From: a bacterium M00.F.Ca.ET.205.01.1.1
GTDB lineage: Bacteria; Pseudomonadota; Alphaproteobacteria; Rhizobiales; Rhizobiaceae
Direction of reading: 5' to 3'
NCBI GenBank assembly: GCA_004791255.1
Contig: SRUQ01000011.1
Span: forward strand, 70,578-134,577
Length of the DNA stretch: 64,000 bases
Within the stretch, counting starts at the first letter, position 1. Every line of letters begins with the position of its first letter. The position numbers and the translations under genes are program-made. The notes beneath the pieces are model-generated. The model ran no database searches. It was not told the origin of the DNA and saw only the letters and a list, made by a program, of their open reading frames with translations. Of this stretch, positions 35,796-44,604 are shown piece by piece.

Positions 35796-36164
35796 ATGGC
35801 TCGTATAGCCGGCGTCAATATTCCGACCAACAAGCGCGTCGTCATCGCGCTTCAGTACATTCACGGCATTGGCAAGAAGTTCGCCCAGGAGATCGTCGAC
35901 AAGGTCGGCATCCCGGCCGAGCGACGCGTCAACCAGCTGACCGACGCGGAAGTGCTGCAGATCCGCGAGACCATCGACCGCGACTACCAGGTCGAAGGCG
36001 ACCTGCGCCGCGAAGTGTCGATGAACATCAAGCGTCTCATGGACCTCGGCTGCTACCGCGGCCTGCGTCACCGCCGCTCGCTGCCCGTCCGCGGCCAGCG
36101 CACGCACACCAATGCACGCACCCGCAAGGGCCCGGCCAAGTCGATCGCCGGCAAGAAGAAGTAA
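35796..36164 (+). CDS. rpsM: 30S ribosomal protein S13
   Basis: S13 spans the 30S head and contacts 50S and P-site tRNA. The 122 residues start MARIAGVNIPTNKRVVIALQ and end with RGQRTHTNARTRKGPAK. The ATG at 35796, preceded by GGAGAGAGAAA, is used instead of an in-frame ATG five codons upstream. The stop codon is followed at once by a T6 run and then by the long palindrome. Confidence 0.97.
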   Translation: MARIAGVNIPTNKRVVIALQYIHGIGKKFAQEIVDKVGIPAERRVNQLTDAEVLQIRETIDRDYQVEGDLRREVSMNIKRLMDLGCYRGLRHRRSLPVRGQRTHTNARTRKGPAKSIAGKKK

Positions 36165-36280
36165 TTTTTTAGGGGAATAAGGGAGTAGGGGAGTAAGGCA
36201 GTAGGGAATAGTCCGAAATTCGGATCGTTCGTTTTCCCCACTCCCTTACTGCCCTATTCCCCTACTCCCTTACGAAGGTG
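36165..36280. repeat. Long G/A-rich imperfect palindrome between rpsM and rpsK
   Basis: Left arm from 36178 (TAAGGGAGTAGGGGA, then GTAAGGCAGTAGGGA) pairs with a right arm ending at 36272 whose reverse complement reads TAAGGGAGTAGGGGA, then ATAGGGCAGTAAGGGA. The outer 15 bases match exactly; the inner part differs by one G-U pair, one mismatch and a one-base bulge. A nested hairpin TCCGA/TCGGA (36212-36224) is at the tip. The arms consist of GGGAGTA/GGGAATA units, unlike the surrounding coding DNA. No open reading frame. It resembles small dispersed palindromic repeats of rhizobial genomes, but copy number cannot be seen here. Confidence 0.85.
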
Positions 36281-36327
36281 GAGCCGCTGGCATTACGGCG
36301 GTGTAGAGATCAACTGAAAGGACTATC

Positions 36328-36717
36328 ATGGCCAAGGAAGCCGCTCGTGTTCGCCGTCGCGAACGCAAAAACATTTCGTCGGGCGTTGCCCACGTCAATT
36401 CGACCTTCAACAACACGATGATCACCATCACCGACGCGCAGGGCAATTCGATCGCCTGGTCGTCGGCCGGTGCCCAGGGCTTCAAGGGTTCGCGCAAGTC
36501 GACCCCGTTCGCTGCCCAGATGGCTGCCGAAGACGTCGCAAAGAAGGCCCAGGAACACGGCATGCGCATGCTCGAAGTCGAGGTCTGCGGACCTGGCTCG
36601 GGTCGTGAATCGGCGCTGCGCGCCCTGCAGGCGGCCGGCTTCACCATCACCTCGATCCGTGACGTGACGCCGATCCCGCACAATGGCTGCCGCCCGCGCA
36701 AGAAGCGCCGCGTCTAA
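36328..36717 (+). CDS. rpsK: 30S ribosomal protein S11
   Basis: S11 lines the 30S platform near the E-site codon. The 129 residues include GVAHVNSTFNNTMITITDAQ, GFKGSRKSTPFAAQ and PIPHNGCRPRKKRRV, all diagnostic. It is separated from rpsM by 163 bases that hold the palindrome; in most genomes this spacer is short. rpoA follows after 101 bases; no rpsD (S4) lies between, as in other alphaproteobacteria. Confidence 0.98.
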   Translation: MAKEAARVRRRERKNISSGVAHVNSTFNNTMITITDAQGNSIAWSSAGAQGFKGSRKSTPFAAQMAAEDVAKKAQEHGMRMLEVEVCGPGSGRESALRALQAAGFTITSIRDVTPIPHNGCRPRKKRRV

Positions 36718-36818
36718 GCAATTACCGAACGCCGCGTGAACGCCAGAAGCGTTCCTCCGCGGTATTCCAGGTCGCCCGCCACGATTGGATGGTGGCGGGT
36801 CAACGGAAGGAAAGCATC

Positions 36819-37829
36819 ATGATCCAGAAAAATTGGCAGGAACTGATCAAGCCGAACAAGATCGAGTTCTCGTCGAAGAAGAAGACGCTGACCACGCTGG
36901 TCGCCGAGCCGCTCGAGCGCGGCTTTGGCCTCACGCTGGGCAACGCGCTGCGTCGCGTGCTTCTGTCTTCGCTGCGCGGCGCGGCCGTCACCGCCGTGCA
37001 GATCGACGGCGTTCTGCATGAATTCTCGTCCATCGCCGGCGTGCGCGAGGACGTGACCGACATCGTCCTCAACATCAAGGAAATCGCCATCCGCATGGAA
37101 GGCGACGGCCCCAAGCGCATGGTCGTGCGCAAGCAGGGTCCGGGCGCGGTTCTGGCCGGCGACATCCAGACGGTTGGCGACGTCGAGATCCTCAACCCCG
37201 ACCACGTCATCTGCACGCTGGACGAAGGCGCTGAAATCCGCATGGAATTCACCGTTGACACCGGCAAGGGCTACGTTCCGGCAGACCGCAACCGCGCCGA
37301 AGACGCGCCGATCGGCCTGATCCCGGTCGACAGCCTCTATTCACCGGTCAAGAAGGTCTCCTACAAGGTCGAGAACACCCGCGAGGGCCAGGTCCTCGAC
37401 TACGACAAGCTGACCATGACCATCGAGACCGACGGTTCGATCTCGGGCGAGGACGCTGTGGCATTCGCCGCTCGCATCCTGCAGGACCAGCTTGGCCTGT
37501 TCGTCAATTTCGACGAGCCGCAGAAGGAAGTCGCAGCCGAAGCCGTCACCGAGCTCGCCTTCAACCCGGCGCTGCTCAAGAAGGTCGACGAGCTCGAGCT
37601 TTCGGTGCGTTCGGCCAACTGCCTGAAGAACGACAACATCGTCTACATCGGCGATCTCATCCAGAAGACCGAAGCCGAGATGCTGCGCACCCCGAACTTC
37701 GGCCGCAAGTCGCTGAACGAGATCAAGGAAGTGCTGGCGGCGATGGGCCTGCATCTCGGAATGGAAGTGCCGGACTGGCCGCCGGAAAACATCGAAGACC
37801 TCGCAAAACGCTACGAAGACCAATATTGA
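36819..37829 (+). CDS. rpoA: DNA-directed RNA polymerase subunit alpha
   Basis: Alpha dimerises to start RNA polymerase assembly. The 336 residues have the N-terminal domain (ERGFGLTLGNALRRVLLSSL), a linker, and the C-terminal domain that binds UP elements and activators (SVRSANCLKNDNIVYIGDL, LRTPNFGRKSLNEIKEVL). The ATG at 36819, with GGAAGGAAAG before it, is preferred to an in-frame ATG ten codons earlier. rplQ follows after 104 bases. Confidence 0.98.
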   Translation: MIQKNWQELIKPNKIEFSSKKKTLTTLVAEPLERGFGLTLGNALRRVLLSSLRGAAVTAVQIDGVLHEFSSIAGVREDVTDIVLNIKEIAIRMEGDGPKRMVVRKQGPGAVLAGDIQTVGDVEILNPDHVICTLDEGAEIRMEFTVDTGKGYVPADRNRAEDAPIGLIPVDSLYSPVKKVSYKVENTREGQVLDYDKLTMTIETDGSISGEDAVAFAARILQDQLGLFVNFDEPQKEVAAEAVTELAFNPALLKKVDELELSVRSANCLKNDNIVYIGDLIQKTEAEMLRTPNFGRKSLNEIKEVLAAMGLHLGMEVPDWPPENIEDLAKRYEDQY

Positions 37830-37933
37830 GCATGAATTCCAAGGATCGGCGGCGTGAGCCGCTCGATCCGACGGTCATGCGGAAAACCATCAGAGGCCGT
37901 GGCCTCTTGAACAACTGAAGAAGGAAAAGAGCC

Positions 37934-38362
37934 ATGCGCCACGGTTTTAAAGGCCGCCGCTTCGCCCGCAGCATAAGCCACCGCAAGTCGATGTTCGCCA
38001 ACCTGGCGGTGTCGCTGCTCGAGCACGAGCAGATCCTCACCACCTTGCCGAAGGCGAAGGACCTGCGTCCGATCGTCGAGAAGCTGGTGACGCTCGGCAA
38101 GCGCGGCGACCTGCACGCCCGCCGTCAGGTGATCGCGCAGATCGGCAATGAAGGCGTCGTCAAGCGCCTGTTCGACACCATCGCCCCGCGCTACGCCACC
38201 CGCAACGGCGGCTACCTGCGCATCATGAAGGCGGGCTTCCGCCGCGGTGACAACGCCGCGATGGCGGTCATCGAGTTCGTCGATCGCGACACCTCGGCCA
38301 AGGGCGCCGGCGACCGCGCTCGCCTCGAAGCCGAAAGCACCGAAGAAGCTGCGGCCGCGTAA
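37934..38362 (+). CDS. rplQ: 50S ribosomal protein L17
   Basis: L17 is a 50S exit-tunnel surface protein. The 142 residues begin MRHGFKGRRFARSISHRKSM and continue with the family core LRPIVEKLVTLGKRGDLHAR. The C-terminal tail (rich in Ala and Glu) is longer than in E. coli, as usual for rhizobia. Last gene of the alpha operon; a terminator follows. Confidence 0.98.
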   Translation: MRHGFKGRRFARSISHRKSMFANLAVSLLEHEQILTTLPKAKDLRPIVEKLVTLGKRGDLHARRQVIAQIGNEGVVKRLFDTIAPRYATRNGGYLRIMKAGFRRGDNAAMAVIEFVDRDTSAKGAGDRARLEAESTEEAAAA

Positions 38363-38386
38363 GCCACGACCTTTTCCGAAGAGTTC

Positions 38387-38409
38387 AAGGGGCCTGCGGG
38401 CCCCTTTTT
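38387..38409 (+). terminator. Intrinsic terminator of the alpha operon
   Basis: Stem AAGGGGCC/GGCCCCTT (38387-38394 with 38399-38406) around a TGCG loop, running into TTTTTC. It lies 25 bases after rplQ and closes the ribosomal superoperon. Confidence 0.92.
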
Positions 38410-38563
38410 CTTGCCTGGACTGGACACGCAGCGACCCTGCCGCCTTTTCCGAGGCCCTGGCTGGCCGCTCTCAGTCGAAAATATTCGGACTTCGGCGCCT
38501 TAGCCTTTCATTTTGCACATTCGTCGGGACAATGCGCCCGAACTTGCCTTGGAGGATTCGCGA

Positions 38564-40057
38564 ATGCGCGCCAAAAGACTGTCCCTTGTTCTGCTCTGCG
38601 CCTTCATGGTGTTCGCAGCCGCACCGGCAGCCCAGCAGGCGCTGGCCGAAGACGCACCCAAGCCCGCCGATCCGGGCCTCTCCGACGTGCTGACCGATCT
38701 GCTGCATGGCGTTGAAGGCGAGAACTCCACCTCCGGTCCCGACAAGCGCGTGCCGTTCGGCCGCGAGGAAGTGCAATTGTCGTTCGCGCCGCTGGTCAAG
38801 CAGACGGCGCCGGCGGTGGTCAACGTCTATGCCTCGCAGACCGCCAAGGTGACGTCGCCCTTCGAAGGCGATCCGTTCTTCGAGGAATTCTTCGGCCGGG
38901 CGCAGCCCCGCGCCCAGTCGTCGCTCGGCTCGGGCGTGCTGGTCGATCCGAGCGGTGTCATCGTCACCAATTTCCACGTCATCAAGGATGCCGACGAGGT
39001 CAAGGTGGCGACCGCCGACGGGCGTGAATTCACCAGCAAGGTCATGCTCAAGGACGAGACGCTCGATCTGGCGGTGCTGAAGATCGAATCCGACAAGCCG
39101 TTCCCGGTCATCGCCATCGGCGATTCCGACGCGCTCGAGGTCGGCGACCTGGTGCTGGCCATCGGCAATCCGTTCGGCGTCGGCCAGACCACCACCAGCG
39201 GCATCATCTCCGCACTTGCCCGCAGCCATATCGGCGTTTCGGATTCGGGCTATTTCATCCAGACGGACGCCGCCATCAATCCAGGCAATTCCGGCGGTGC
39301 GCTGATCAACATGGGCGGCCAGCTCGTCGGCATCAACACCGCCATCTACAGTCGCAGCGGCGGCTCGATCGGCATCGGCTTCGCCATCCCCGCCAACATG
39401 GTGCGGGCCTTCGCCGACGCGGCCAAGGCCGGCCTCGATTTCTTCGAGCGGCCCTATGTCGGCGCCGAGTTCGAGGCGGTGACGCCGCAGATCGCCGAAT
39501 CGCTCGGCATGGAAAAGCCGATTGGGGCTCTTGTCTCTTCCGTCGAGGCCACGGGTCCGGCCGGGAAGGCAGGACTAAAGCCGGGTGATGTCGTTTTGCA
39601 GGTCAACGGCAAGCCGGTTGAGAGCATCGAAGCACTGGATTATCGCATGGCGACGCTGTCGATCGGCACCAAGGCCAATTTCGCGATCCTGACCAAGGGG
39701 CAGCAAGCGGCGATTGACATCGCGCTGGAGCGCGCGCCGGAGGGTGCGAAAGCCGCGGAAGTGACGTTGCATGGGCGCAGCCCATTCTCCGGCGCCAAGG
39801 TCGAGGAACTCTCGCCGCGCCTCGCCCAGAAGCTCGGCCTGCGCACCGATCTCAAAGGCGTGACGGTGATCGACATCAATCGCGATTCGCCCGCCGCCGA
39901 CTTCGGCTTTCAGCCGGGCGACATCGTGCGTGAGGTCAATGGCACGACCATCGATACGGCGGCGACCCTGGCGCAAGTCGCCCAGCAGGATACGCGCTGG
40001 TGGCGCTTTACCGTCGAGCGCGGCGGGCAGATACTGCGACAGGTGTTGCGTTACTGA
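38564..40057 (+). CDS. Periplasmic Do-like serine protease (DegP/DegQ/HtrA family)
   Basis: A 497-residue envelope quality-control protease. It has a signal peptide (LSLVLLCAFMVFAAAPAAQQALA), a trypsin-like domain with His138 (VTNFHVI), Asp168 (LDLAVLKI) and Ser243 (NPGNSGGAL), then two PDZ domains (around VLQVNGKPVESIEALDYR and GDIVREVNGTTIDTAATLAQ). ATG at 38564 is chosen because GGAGGA lies 8 bases before it and the signal peptide starts there. It starts a new unit after the alpha-operon terminator and is followed by rarA after 44 bases. Whether it is DegP- or DegQ-like cannot be told by eye. Confidence 0.93.
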   Translation: MRAKRLSLVLLCAFMVFAAAPAAQQALAEDAPKPADPGLSDVLTDLLHGVEGENSTSGPDKRVPFGREEVQLSFAPLVKQTAPAVVNVYASQTAKVTSPFEGDPFFEEFFGRAQPRAQSSLGSGVLVDPSGVIVTNFHVIKDADEVKVATADGREFTSKVMLKDETLDLAVLKIESDKPFPVIAIGDSDALEVGDLVLAIGNPFGVGQTTTSGIISALARSHIGVSDSGYFIQTDAAINPGNSGGALINMGGQLVGINTAIYSRSGGSIGIGFAIPANMVRAFADAAKAGLDFFERPYVGAEFEAVTPQIAESLGMEKPIGALVSSVEATGPAGKAGLKPGDVVLQVNGKPVESIEALDYRMATLSIGTKANFAILTKGQQAAIDIALERAPEGAKAAEVTLHGRSPFSGAKVEELSPRLAQKLGLRTDLKGVTVIDINRDSPAADFGFQPGDIVREVNGTTIDTAATLAQVAQQDTRWWRFTVERGGQILRQVLRY

Positions 40058-40101
40058 GTTCCATCCCCGTCGGGATCGCGCTCCAAACCTCAAAGACGTG
40101 C

Positions 40102-41409
40102 ATGGCCGATCTGTTCAGTGTCGATGAACCGGAAAAGGCGCCGCCAGGGCGCCCGCTCGCCGACCGGCTGCGGCCGAAAAGCCTCGGTGAGGTCGTCGGC
40201 CAGGAACATCTGTCCGGACCCGATGGCGCGCTGACGCGGTTGATTGATTCCGGTTCGCTCGGCTCGATGATCTTCTGGGGGCCGCCAGGCACCGGCAAGA
40301 CCACCGTGGCGCGGCTGCTGGCCGGCGAAACCAGCCTGGCGTTCGAGCAGATATCGGCGGTCTTTTCCGGCGTGGCCGACCTGAAGAAAGTGTTCGAGAC
40401 GGCCAAGCTGCGGCGCGCCAATGGCCGCCAGACGCTGCTCTTCGTCGACGAGATCCATCGCTTCAACCGCGCCCAGCAGGATTCGTTCCTGCCTGTCATG
40501 GAGGATGGGACGGTCGTCCTGGTTGGGGCCACAACGGAAAACCCGTCCTTCGAACTCAACGCGGCCTTGTTGTCCCGCGCGCGGGTCATGGTCTTTCATT
40601 CGCTCGGTGAGGAAAGCATCGCCAAGCTGATGATTCGGGCGGAGGAGACTGAGGGCAGGGCGCTGCCGCTCGACGACGAAGCGCGAGCCATGCTCATCCG
40701 CATGAGTGATGGCGACGGCCGCGCATCGCTGACGCTCGCCGAAGAGGTCTGGCGCGCCGCCAAGCCGGGTGAGGTGTTCGATCCCGAAGGGCTGCAGCGC
40801 ATCGTCCAGCGTCGCGCGCCGATCTACGACAAGGGCCAGGACGGGCATTACAATCTGATCTCGGCGCTGCACAAATCGGTGCGCGGTTCGGATCCCGACG
40901 CCGCGCTCTACTATCTTGCGCGCATGTTCGACGCCGGCGAGGACCCGCTCTATCTCGGCCGCCGGCTGGTGCGCATGGCGATGGAGGACATCGGGCTGGC
41001 CGATCCGCAGGCACTGGTGGTCGCCAATGCCGCCAAGGATGCCTATGACTATCTGGGCTCCCCCGAGGGCGAACTCGCCTTCGCCGAGGCCACCGTCTAT
41101 CTCGCCACGGCGCCCAAATCCAACGCCGTCTACACGGCTTTCAAGGCTGCGACACGAGCGGCCAAGGAGCACGGTTCGCTGCTGCCGCCAAAGCACATCC
41201 TCAACGCGCCGACCAAGCTGATGAAGGAAGAAGATTACGGCGCCGGCTATCGCTACGACCATGACGAGCCTGACGCCTTTTCCGGTCAGGATTATTTCCC
41301 GGAGAAGATGGGCCGCCAGACCTTCTACGACCCGCCTGAACGCGGTTTCGAGCGCGATATCAGGAAGCGGCTCGACTATTGGGCCAAGCTTCGCAAAGAG
41401 CGGGAATAG
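40102..41409 (+). CDS. rarA: Replication-associated recombination protein A (AAA ATPase)
   Basis: RarA (MgsA) is a clamp-loader-like AAA ATPase acting at stalled replication forks. The 435 residues show Walker A GPPGTGKTT (60-68), Walker B LLFVDEIHRFN, the sensor GATTENPSFELN, and the C-terminal tetramerisation part (GSDPDAALYYLARMFDAGEDP, GSPEGELAFAEATVYLA). ATG at 40102 is used; in-frame sequence upstream overlaps the protease gene. A DUF930 gene starts 4 bases downstream. Confidence 0.94.
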   Translation: MADLFSVDEPEKAPPGRPLADRLRPKSLGEVVGQEHLSGPDGALTRLIDSGSLGSMIFWGPPGTGKTTVARLLAGETSLAFEQISAVFSGVADLKKVFETAKLRRANGRQTLLFVDEIHRFNRAQQDSFLPVMEDGTVVLVGATTENPSFELNAALLSRARVMVFHSLGEESIAKLMIRAEETEGRALPLDDEARAMLIRMSDGDGRASLTLAEEVWRAAKPGEVFDPEGLQRIVQRRAPIYDKGQDGHYNLISALHKSVRGSDPDAALYYLARMFDAGEDPLYLGRRLVRMAMEDIGLADPQALVVANAAKDAYDYLGSPEGELAFAEATVYLATAPKSNAVYTAFKAATRAAKEHGSLLPPKHILNAPTKLMKEEDYGAGYRYDHDEPDAFSGQDYFPEKMGRQTFYDPPERGFERDIRKRLDYWAKLRKERE

Positions 41410-41413
41410 CCGC

Positions 41414-42100
41414 TTGCGGCGCCCGACGGCCGTAGCGGTTCGAAACGAGGCCTCGCCGTGGGGCATTTCGAGTTCGATCGTTCTGCACGCGCTGCTCGCC
41501 GCCACGGTTGTCCTGCTGCCGATGCCGAAGCGCCCAAACCGGCCCCGAGAGGAGCGGGTGTCGGTCGACATCCTGACGCCGCGACAGTTCGAGGACTGGG
41601 TCAAGCCGCCACCACCGCCGGCGCCGGCCGTGCCCAGCACGCAAACGCCTGAAGTACCGGCTGCTGCAGTGCCGGCGGTCCCGAATGCCTCCCGGCCTGC
41701 CGCCACTGCGCCGGCCATGATCCATCCGACGCAGATGCTGTCGGCCAGGACGCTGGCCGATCCGCGCAGCAAGCAGGCGCGCGCCGATCTCGCGACCTTT
41801 GCGTCCGACGAGCGCATGGTGCAATTGTGCAATATCGAGGCGACGGATCAGATCCGCCAATGGCGAGCGGATTTCCAGCCCGATCAGGTCGTGCCTTACG
41901 CGACGGCCGAGGAGAAAATCACTGGAACCACGATTGCCGCCAATGGTGCTGCTTTCCGCAGCCGCGGAAACTGGTATGGTCTGAAGTTCAGATGCCAACT
42001 TGCTGGCGACGGCCAAACTGTCTTCGGCTTTGAATTCCTGGTTGGCGATCTGGTCCCCAGGGAGAAATGGGACGAGCTTGGCCTGCCGGCGGTGCATTGA
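41414..42100 (+). CDS. DUF930-domain envelope protein with TonB-like N-terminus
   Basis: Function unknown. The 228 residues start with a single membrane anchor (SSIVLHALLAATVVLLPMP), then a Pro-rich linker (PPPPPAPAVPSTQTPEVPA) and a C-terminal DUF930 domain with MVQLCNIEATDQIRQW, AFRSRGNWYGLKFRC and EKWDELGLP. The two Cys could form a disulfide in the periplasm. TTG at 41414 is the only plausible start between the rarA stop and the membrane anchor, so translation is probably coupled to rarA. The architecture resembles TonB or TolA but there is no TonB C-domain. Confidence 0.8.
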   Translation: MRRPTAVAVRNEASPWGISSSIVLHALLAATVVLLPMPKRPNRPREERVSVDILTPRQFEDWVKPPPPPAPAVPSTQTPEVPAAAVPAVPNASRPAATAPAMIHPTQMLSARTLADPRSKQARADLATFASDERMVQLCNIEATDQIRQWRADFQPDQVVPYATAEEKITGTTIAANGAAFRSRGNWYGLKFRCQLAGDGQTVFGFEFLVGDLVPREKWDELGLPAVH

Positions 42101-42246
42101 CCGAAACCGGCAGGCTTCACAAGGCAGCCAGCCGGCCACGATACCACGGGCCGTTGTGTGGTGACCCAAAAAACCTTATCAAGGCGCACGACCGGGCGGT
42201 GGTCGTTGCCTCAATCGCAACAGGATCGCGCTTCGCGCGTGGAAAA

Positions 42247-43077
42247 ATGACAAAAACCCTTCGCAAATCGCTTCGCAAATTCGCTATTGCCACCCCGCTT
42301 CTGGTTCTTGGCTTCTATTTCGTTCCGATCCTGACGACGATCTTCATCGTCTGCGGCCTGATCGACGTGCTGCGCAATGACAGGAAGGACCTGTCGCTGT
42401 TCTCAGGCTATTTCCTGGGCAACGGGCTCTTCACCTGGTTGCTCTCGCCGTTCAACCTGCTGGTCGATCTTCTGTGCTACAGGAACCCCGGCGTGTGGAA
42501 GCTGGAGCAGTTTCCGCAGGACTATCAGCGCGAGGTCAACGAGGTCCTGGACATCTTCAAGGCGCGCAAGGACGAGATCATCGCCGACATCGACGCCAAT
42601 TTCGGCGCCGGCCGGCGGGGCATGTATGTCTATCAGTGGTACGGCAAGCACCGGATCGACAACGTCCCTGAATTCAACAAGGACTTCAAATACATCAAGA
42701 CCATCGCCGTTTCCGTTTTCAGCAAGCGCGAATCGACCTCCTGGCATTTCGGGCCGCTGCGGCTCAGCCTGCGCATCCTCTACAATCTGATCCCGGTGAA
42801 GGCGGAGATCTTCGTCGAATGCGGCAACGTCAAGAACTACTGGTACGACAACCCGCAGTTCATTTTCGACGACACGCTGCTGCACCGCTCGGTCAACGAG
42901 TATGACGGCCGCCGCTACTGCGTGTTCATGGACATTATCAGGCCGTCCCCATTCCCCCGGCTTATCGCGGGCATGCTCGCTGTCGTCTCCGTCAGCGTCG
43001 AGCGGATCAATTCGATGTTCTACAAGAACTGGAAGATGATCGGTTCGAGCAAACCGAAGAAGGTCGAAACCACCTGA
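42247..43077 (+). CDS. Membrane-anchored aspartyl/asparaginyl beta-hydroxylase-like protein (AspH/LpxO family)
   Basis: A 276-residue protein with two N-terminal membrane stretches (about 13-40 and 58-77) and a C-terminal double-stranded beta-helix of the AspH family. The metal site would be His167 (SWHFGP) and His213 (FIFDDTLLHRSVNEYDGRR), with Arg223 ten residues on as the 2-oxoglutarate ligand. The first motif is HxG rather than HxD, as in human AspH, which uses only two His ligands. Bacterial members include LpxO, which hydroxylates lipid A acyl chains; a lipid or protein substrate is possible here. ATG at 42247 starts a basic leader before the first span. Substrate is unknown. Confidence 0.78.
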   Translation: MTKTLRKSLRKFAIATPLLVLGFYFVPILTTIFIVCGLIDVLRNDRKDLSLFSGYFLGNGLFTWLLSPFNLLVDLLCYRNPGVWKLEQFPQDYQREVNEVLDIFKARKDEIIADIDANFGAGRRGMYVYQWYGKHRIDNVPEFNKDFKYIKTIAVSVFSKRESTSWHFGPLRLSLRILYNLIPVKAEIFVECGNVKNYWYDNPQFIFDDTLLHRSVNEYDGRRYCVFMDIIRPSPFPRLIAGMLAVVSVSVERINSMFYKNWKMIGSSKPKKVETT

Positions 43078-43185
43078 GGCGAGAATCTGTCGATGCTGCC
43101 GGCGGAACTGGCAGCATTCGGCCGAGCGTTGCGGTCTCAAGAATCGGGATTGACCATGCCACCCCGGCGAGGGCAGTAACCTTCC

Positions 43186-43560
43186 ATGTTCAGTCTTTTT
43201 CTCGTCGTCATCGGCGGCGGCATCGGTGCCGGCATCCGTCACCTGGCCAATATCGGCGCGATGCGCCTTGTCGGCCCCAATTATCCCTGGGGCACGATGG
43301 TCATCAACATCGCTGGCTCCTTTGCCATGGGTCTGTTCATCGCGATTTTGGCGCGGCGCGGCGGATCGAACGAGCTCAGGCTGTTCGTCGCCACCGGCAT
43401 CTTTGGCGGCTTCACCACCTTTTCCACCTTCTCGCTCGATTTCGCCGCATTGTGGGAGCGGGGAGCCACGCTGCCCGCGTTCGGATATGCGCTGGCCAGT
43501 GTGGTTGGCGCCATCATCGCCTTGTTTATGGGACTTTGGCTCGCAAGAAGCCTGCCTTAG
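43186..43560 (+). CDS. crcB: Fluoride efflux channel Fluc/CrcB
   Basis: A 124-residue, four-span membrane protein that exports fluoride as a dual-topology dimer. Family motifs are GGGIGAGIRHL, NIAGSFAMGLF and the hallmark GIFGGFTTFSTFS. It lies 61 bases before the rluC-type gene, an arrangement common in rhizobia. I looked for a fluoride riboswitch in the 108 bases upstream and did not find the conserved core. Confidence 0.95.
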   Translation: MFSLFLVVIGGGIGAGIRHLANIGAMRLVGPNYPWGTMVINIAGSFAMGLFIAILARRGGSNELRLFVATGIFGGFTTFSTFSLDFAALWERGATLPAFGYALASVVGAIIALFMGLWLARSLP

Positions 43561-43621
43561 TGCTATTGCCGCGCCAAGAGCAGGCTTGAGCCCTGCCAAA
43601 AAACGGACAAGCGAAGACAAT

Positions 43622-44602
43622 ATGGCAGGCGTTGAACAGATCACGGTGGAAGCCGGCGAGGCGGGCATGCGGCTCGACCGCTGGTTCAAGACCCATTTCC
43701 CGGGCCTCGGTTTTGGCCATCTGCAGAAGCTGCTGCGCTCCGGCCAGATCCGCGTCGATGGCGGCCGGGTCAAGGCCGACACGCGTGTCGAACCTGGCCA
43801 GATGGTGCGCGTGCCGCCGCTGGAGGTCGACAAGAAGGGCGACGCCCAACTGACCGGCCACTCGATCCGCAACCAGGGCGACGCCGACGTTCTGGCAAAA
43901 ATGCTGATCCATGAAGACCCGAAGGTTTTCGTCTTCAACAAGCCGGCGGGGCTGGCGGTGCAGGGCGGTTCGGGTGTCACCCGCAATGTCGACGACATGC
44001 TGGAAGCCTGGCGCAACCAGAAGGGCGAGAAGCCGCGGCTGGTCCACCGGCTCGACCGCGACACGTCGGGCGTGCTGGTTGTCGCGCGCACCCGGCTTGC
44101 CGCCATGAAGCTGTCGGAAGCGTTTCGCGCCCGCGAAACCAAGAAGACCTATTGGGCGCTGGTCAAGGGCGTGCCGCCCAAGCGTGAGGACAAGATCTCG
44201 ACCTGGCTGATCAAGGAGCCGACGCCGGACGGCGACCGGGTGCGCATTGCCACCCATGGCGAAAAAGGCGCCGACCATGCCGTATCCTACTATCGCATCA
44301 TCGAGCAGGCGGCGCAGACGATGACCTGGCTGGAAATGGAACCTTATACAGGCCGCACCCACCAGCTTCGCGTTCATGCCGCTTACATCGGTTGCCCGAT
44401 CATCGGCGATCCGAAATATTTCGAAGCCGACACCAACTGGGATTTTCCCGGCGGCATTCAAAACCGCCTGCATCTGCATGCCCGGCGCATCGTCATCCCG
44501 CATCCGGACAAGGGCGTTATCGATGTCTCTGCACCGATGCCGCCGCATATGCGCCAGAGCTGGAACCTGATCGGCTTCGACGACGCCAGCGCGGAGGATT
44601 GA
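43622..44602 (+). CDS. Ribosomal large subunit pseudouridine synthase, RluC/RluD family
   Basis: Converts specific uridines of 23S rRNA to pseudouridine. The 326 residues have an N-terminal S4 RNA-binding domain (about 14-65) and a catalytic domain with HRLDRDTSGVLVVAR, where Asp145 is the nucleophile, plus PYTGRTHQLRVHAA and GDPKY. It resembles RluC most; RluD cannot be excluded. ATG at 43622 is used; the frame is open far upstream inside crcB without family sequence. The next gene starts 2 bases downstream. Confidence 0.92.
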   Translation: MAGVEQITVEAGEAGMRLDRWFKTHFPGLGFGHLQKLLRSGQIRVDGGRVKADTRVEPGQMVRVPPLEVDKKGDAQLTGHSIRNQGDADVLAKMLIHEDPKVFVFNKPAGLAVQGGSGVTRNVDDMLEAWRNQKGEKPRLVHRLDRDTSGVLVVARTRLAAMKLSEAFRARETKKTYWALVKGVPPKREDKISTWLIKEPTPDGDRVRIATHGEKGADHAVSYYRIIEQAAQTMTWLEMEPYTGRTHQLRVHAAYIGCPIIGDPKYFEADTNWDFPGGIQNRLHLHARRIVIPHPDKGVIDVSAPMPPHMRQSWNLIGFDDASAED

Positions 44603-44604
44603 GC

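Noticed and set aside
36165..36280. CRISPR-like or tandem repeat
   Set aside because: The GGGAGTA units are arranged as an inverted repeat with a central loop; there are no equal spacers or repeated direct units of CRISPR size.
43078..43185. Fluoride riboswitch upstream of crcB
   Set aside because: The spacer was read for the conserved fluoride-riboswitch core and pseudoknot elements; none of the expected conserved segments is present.
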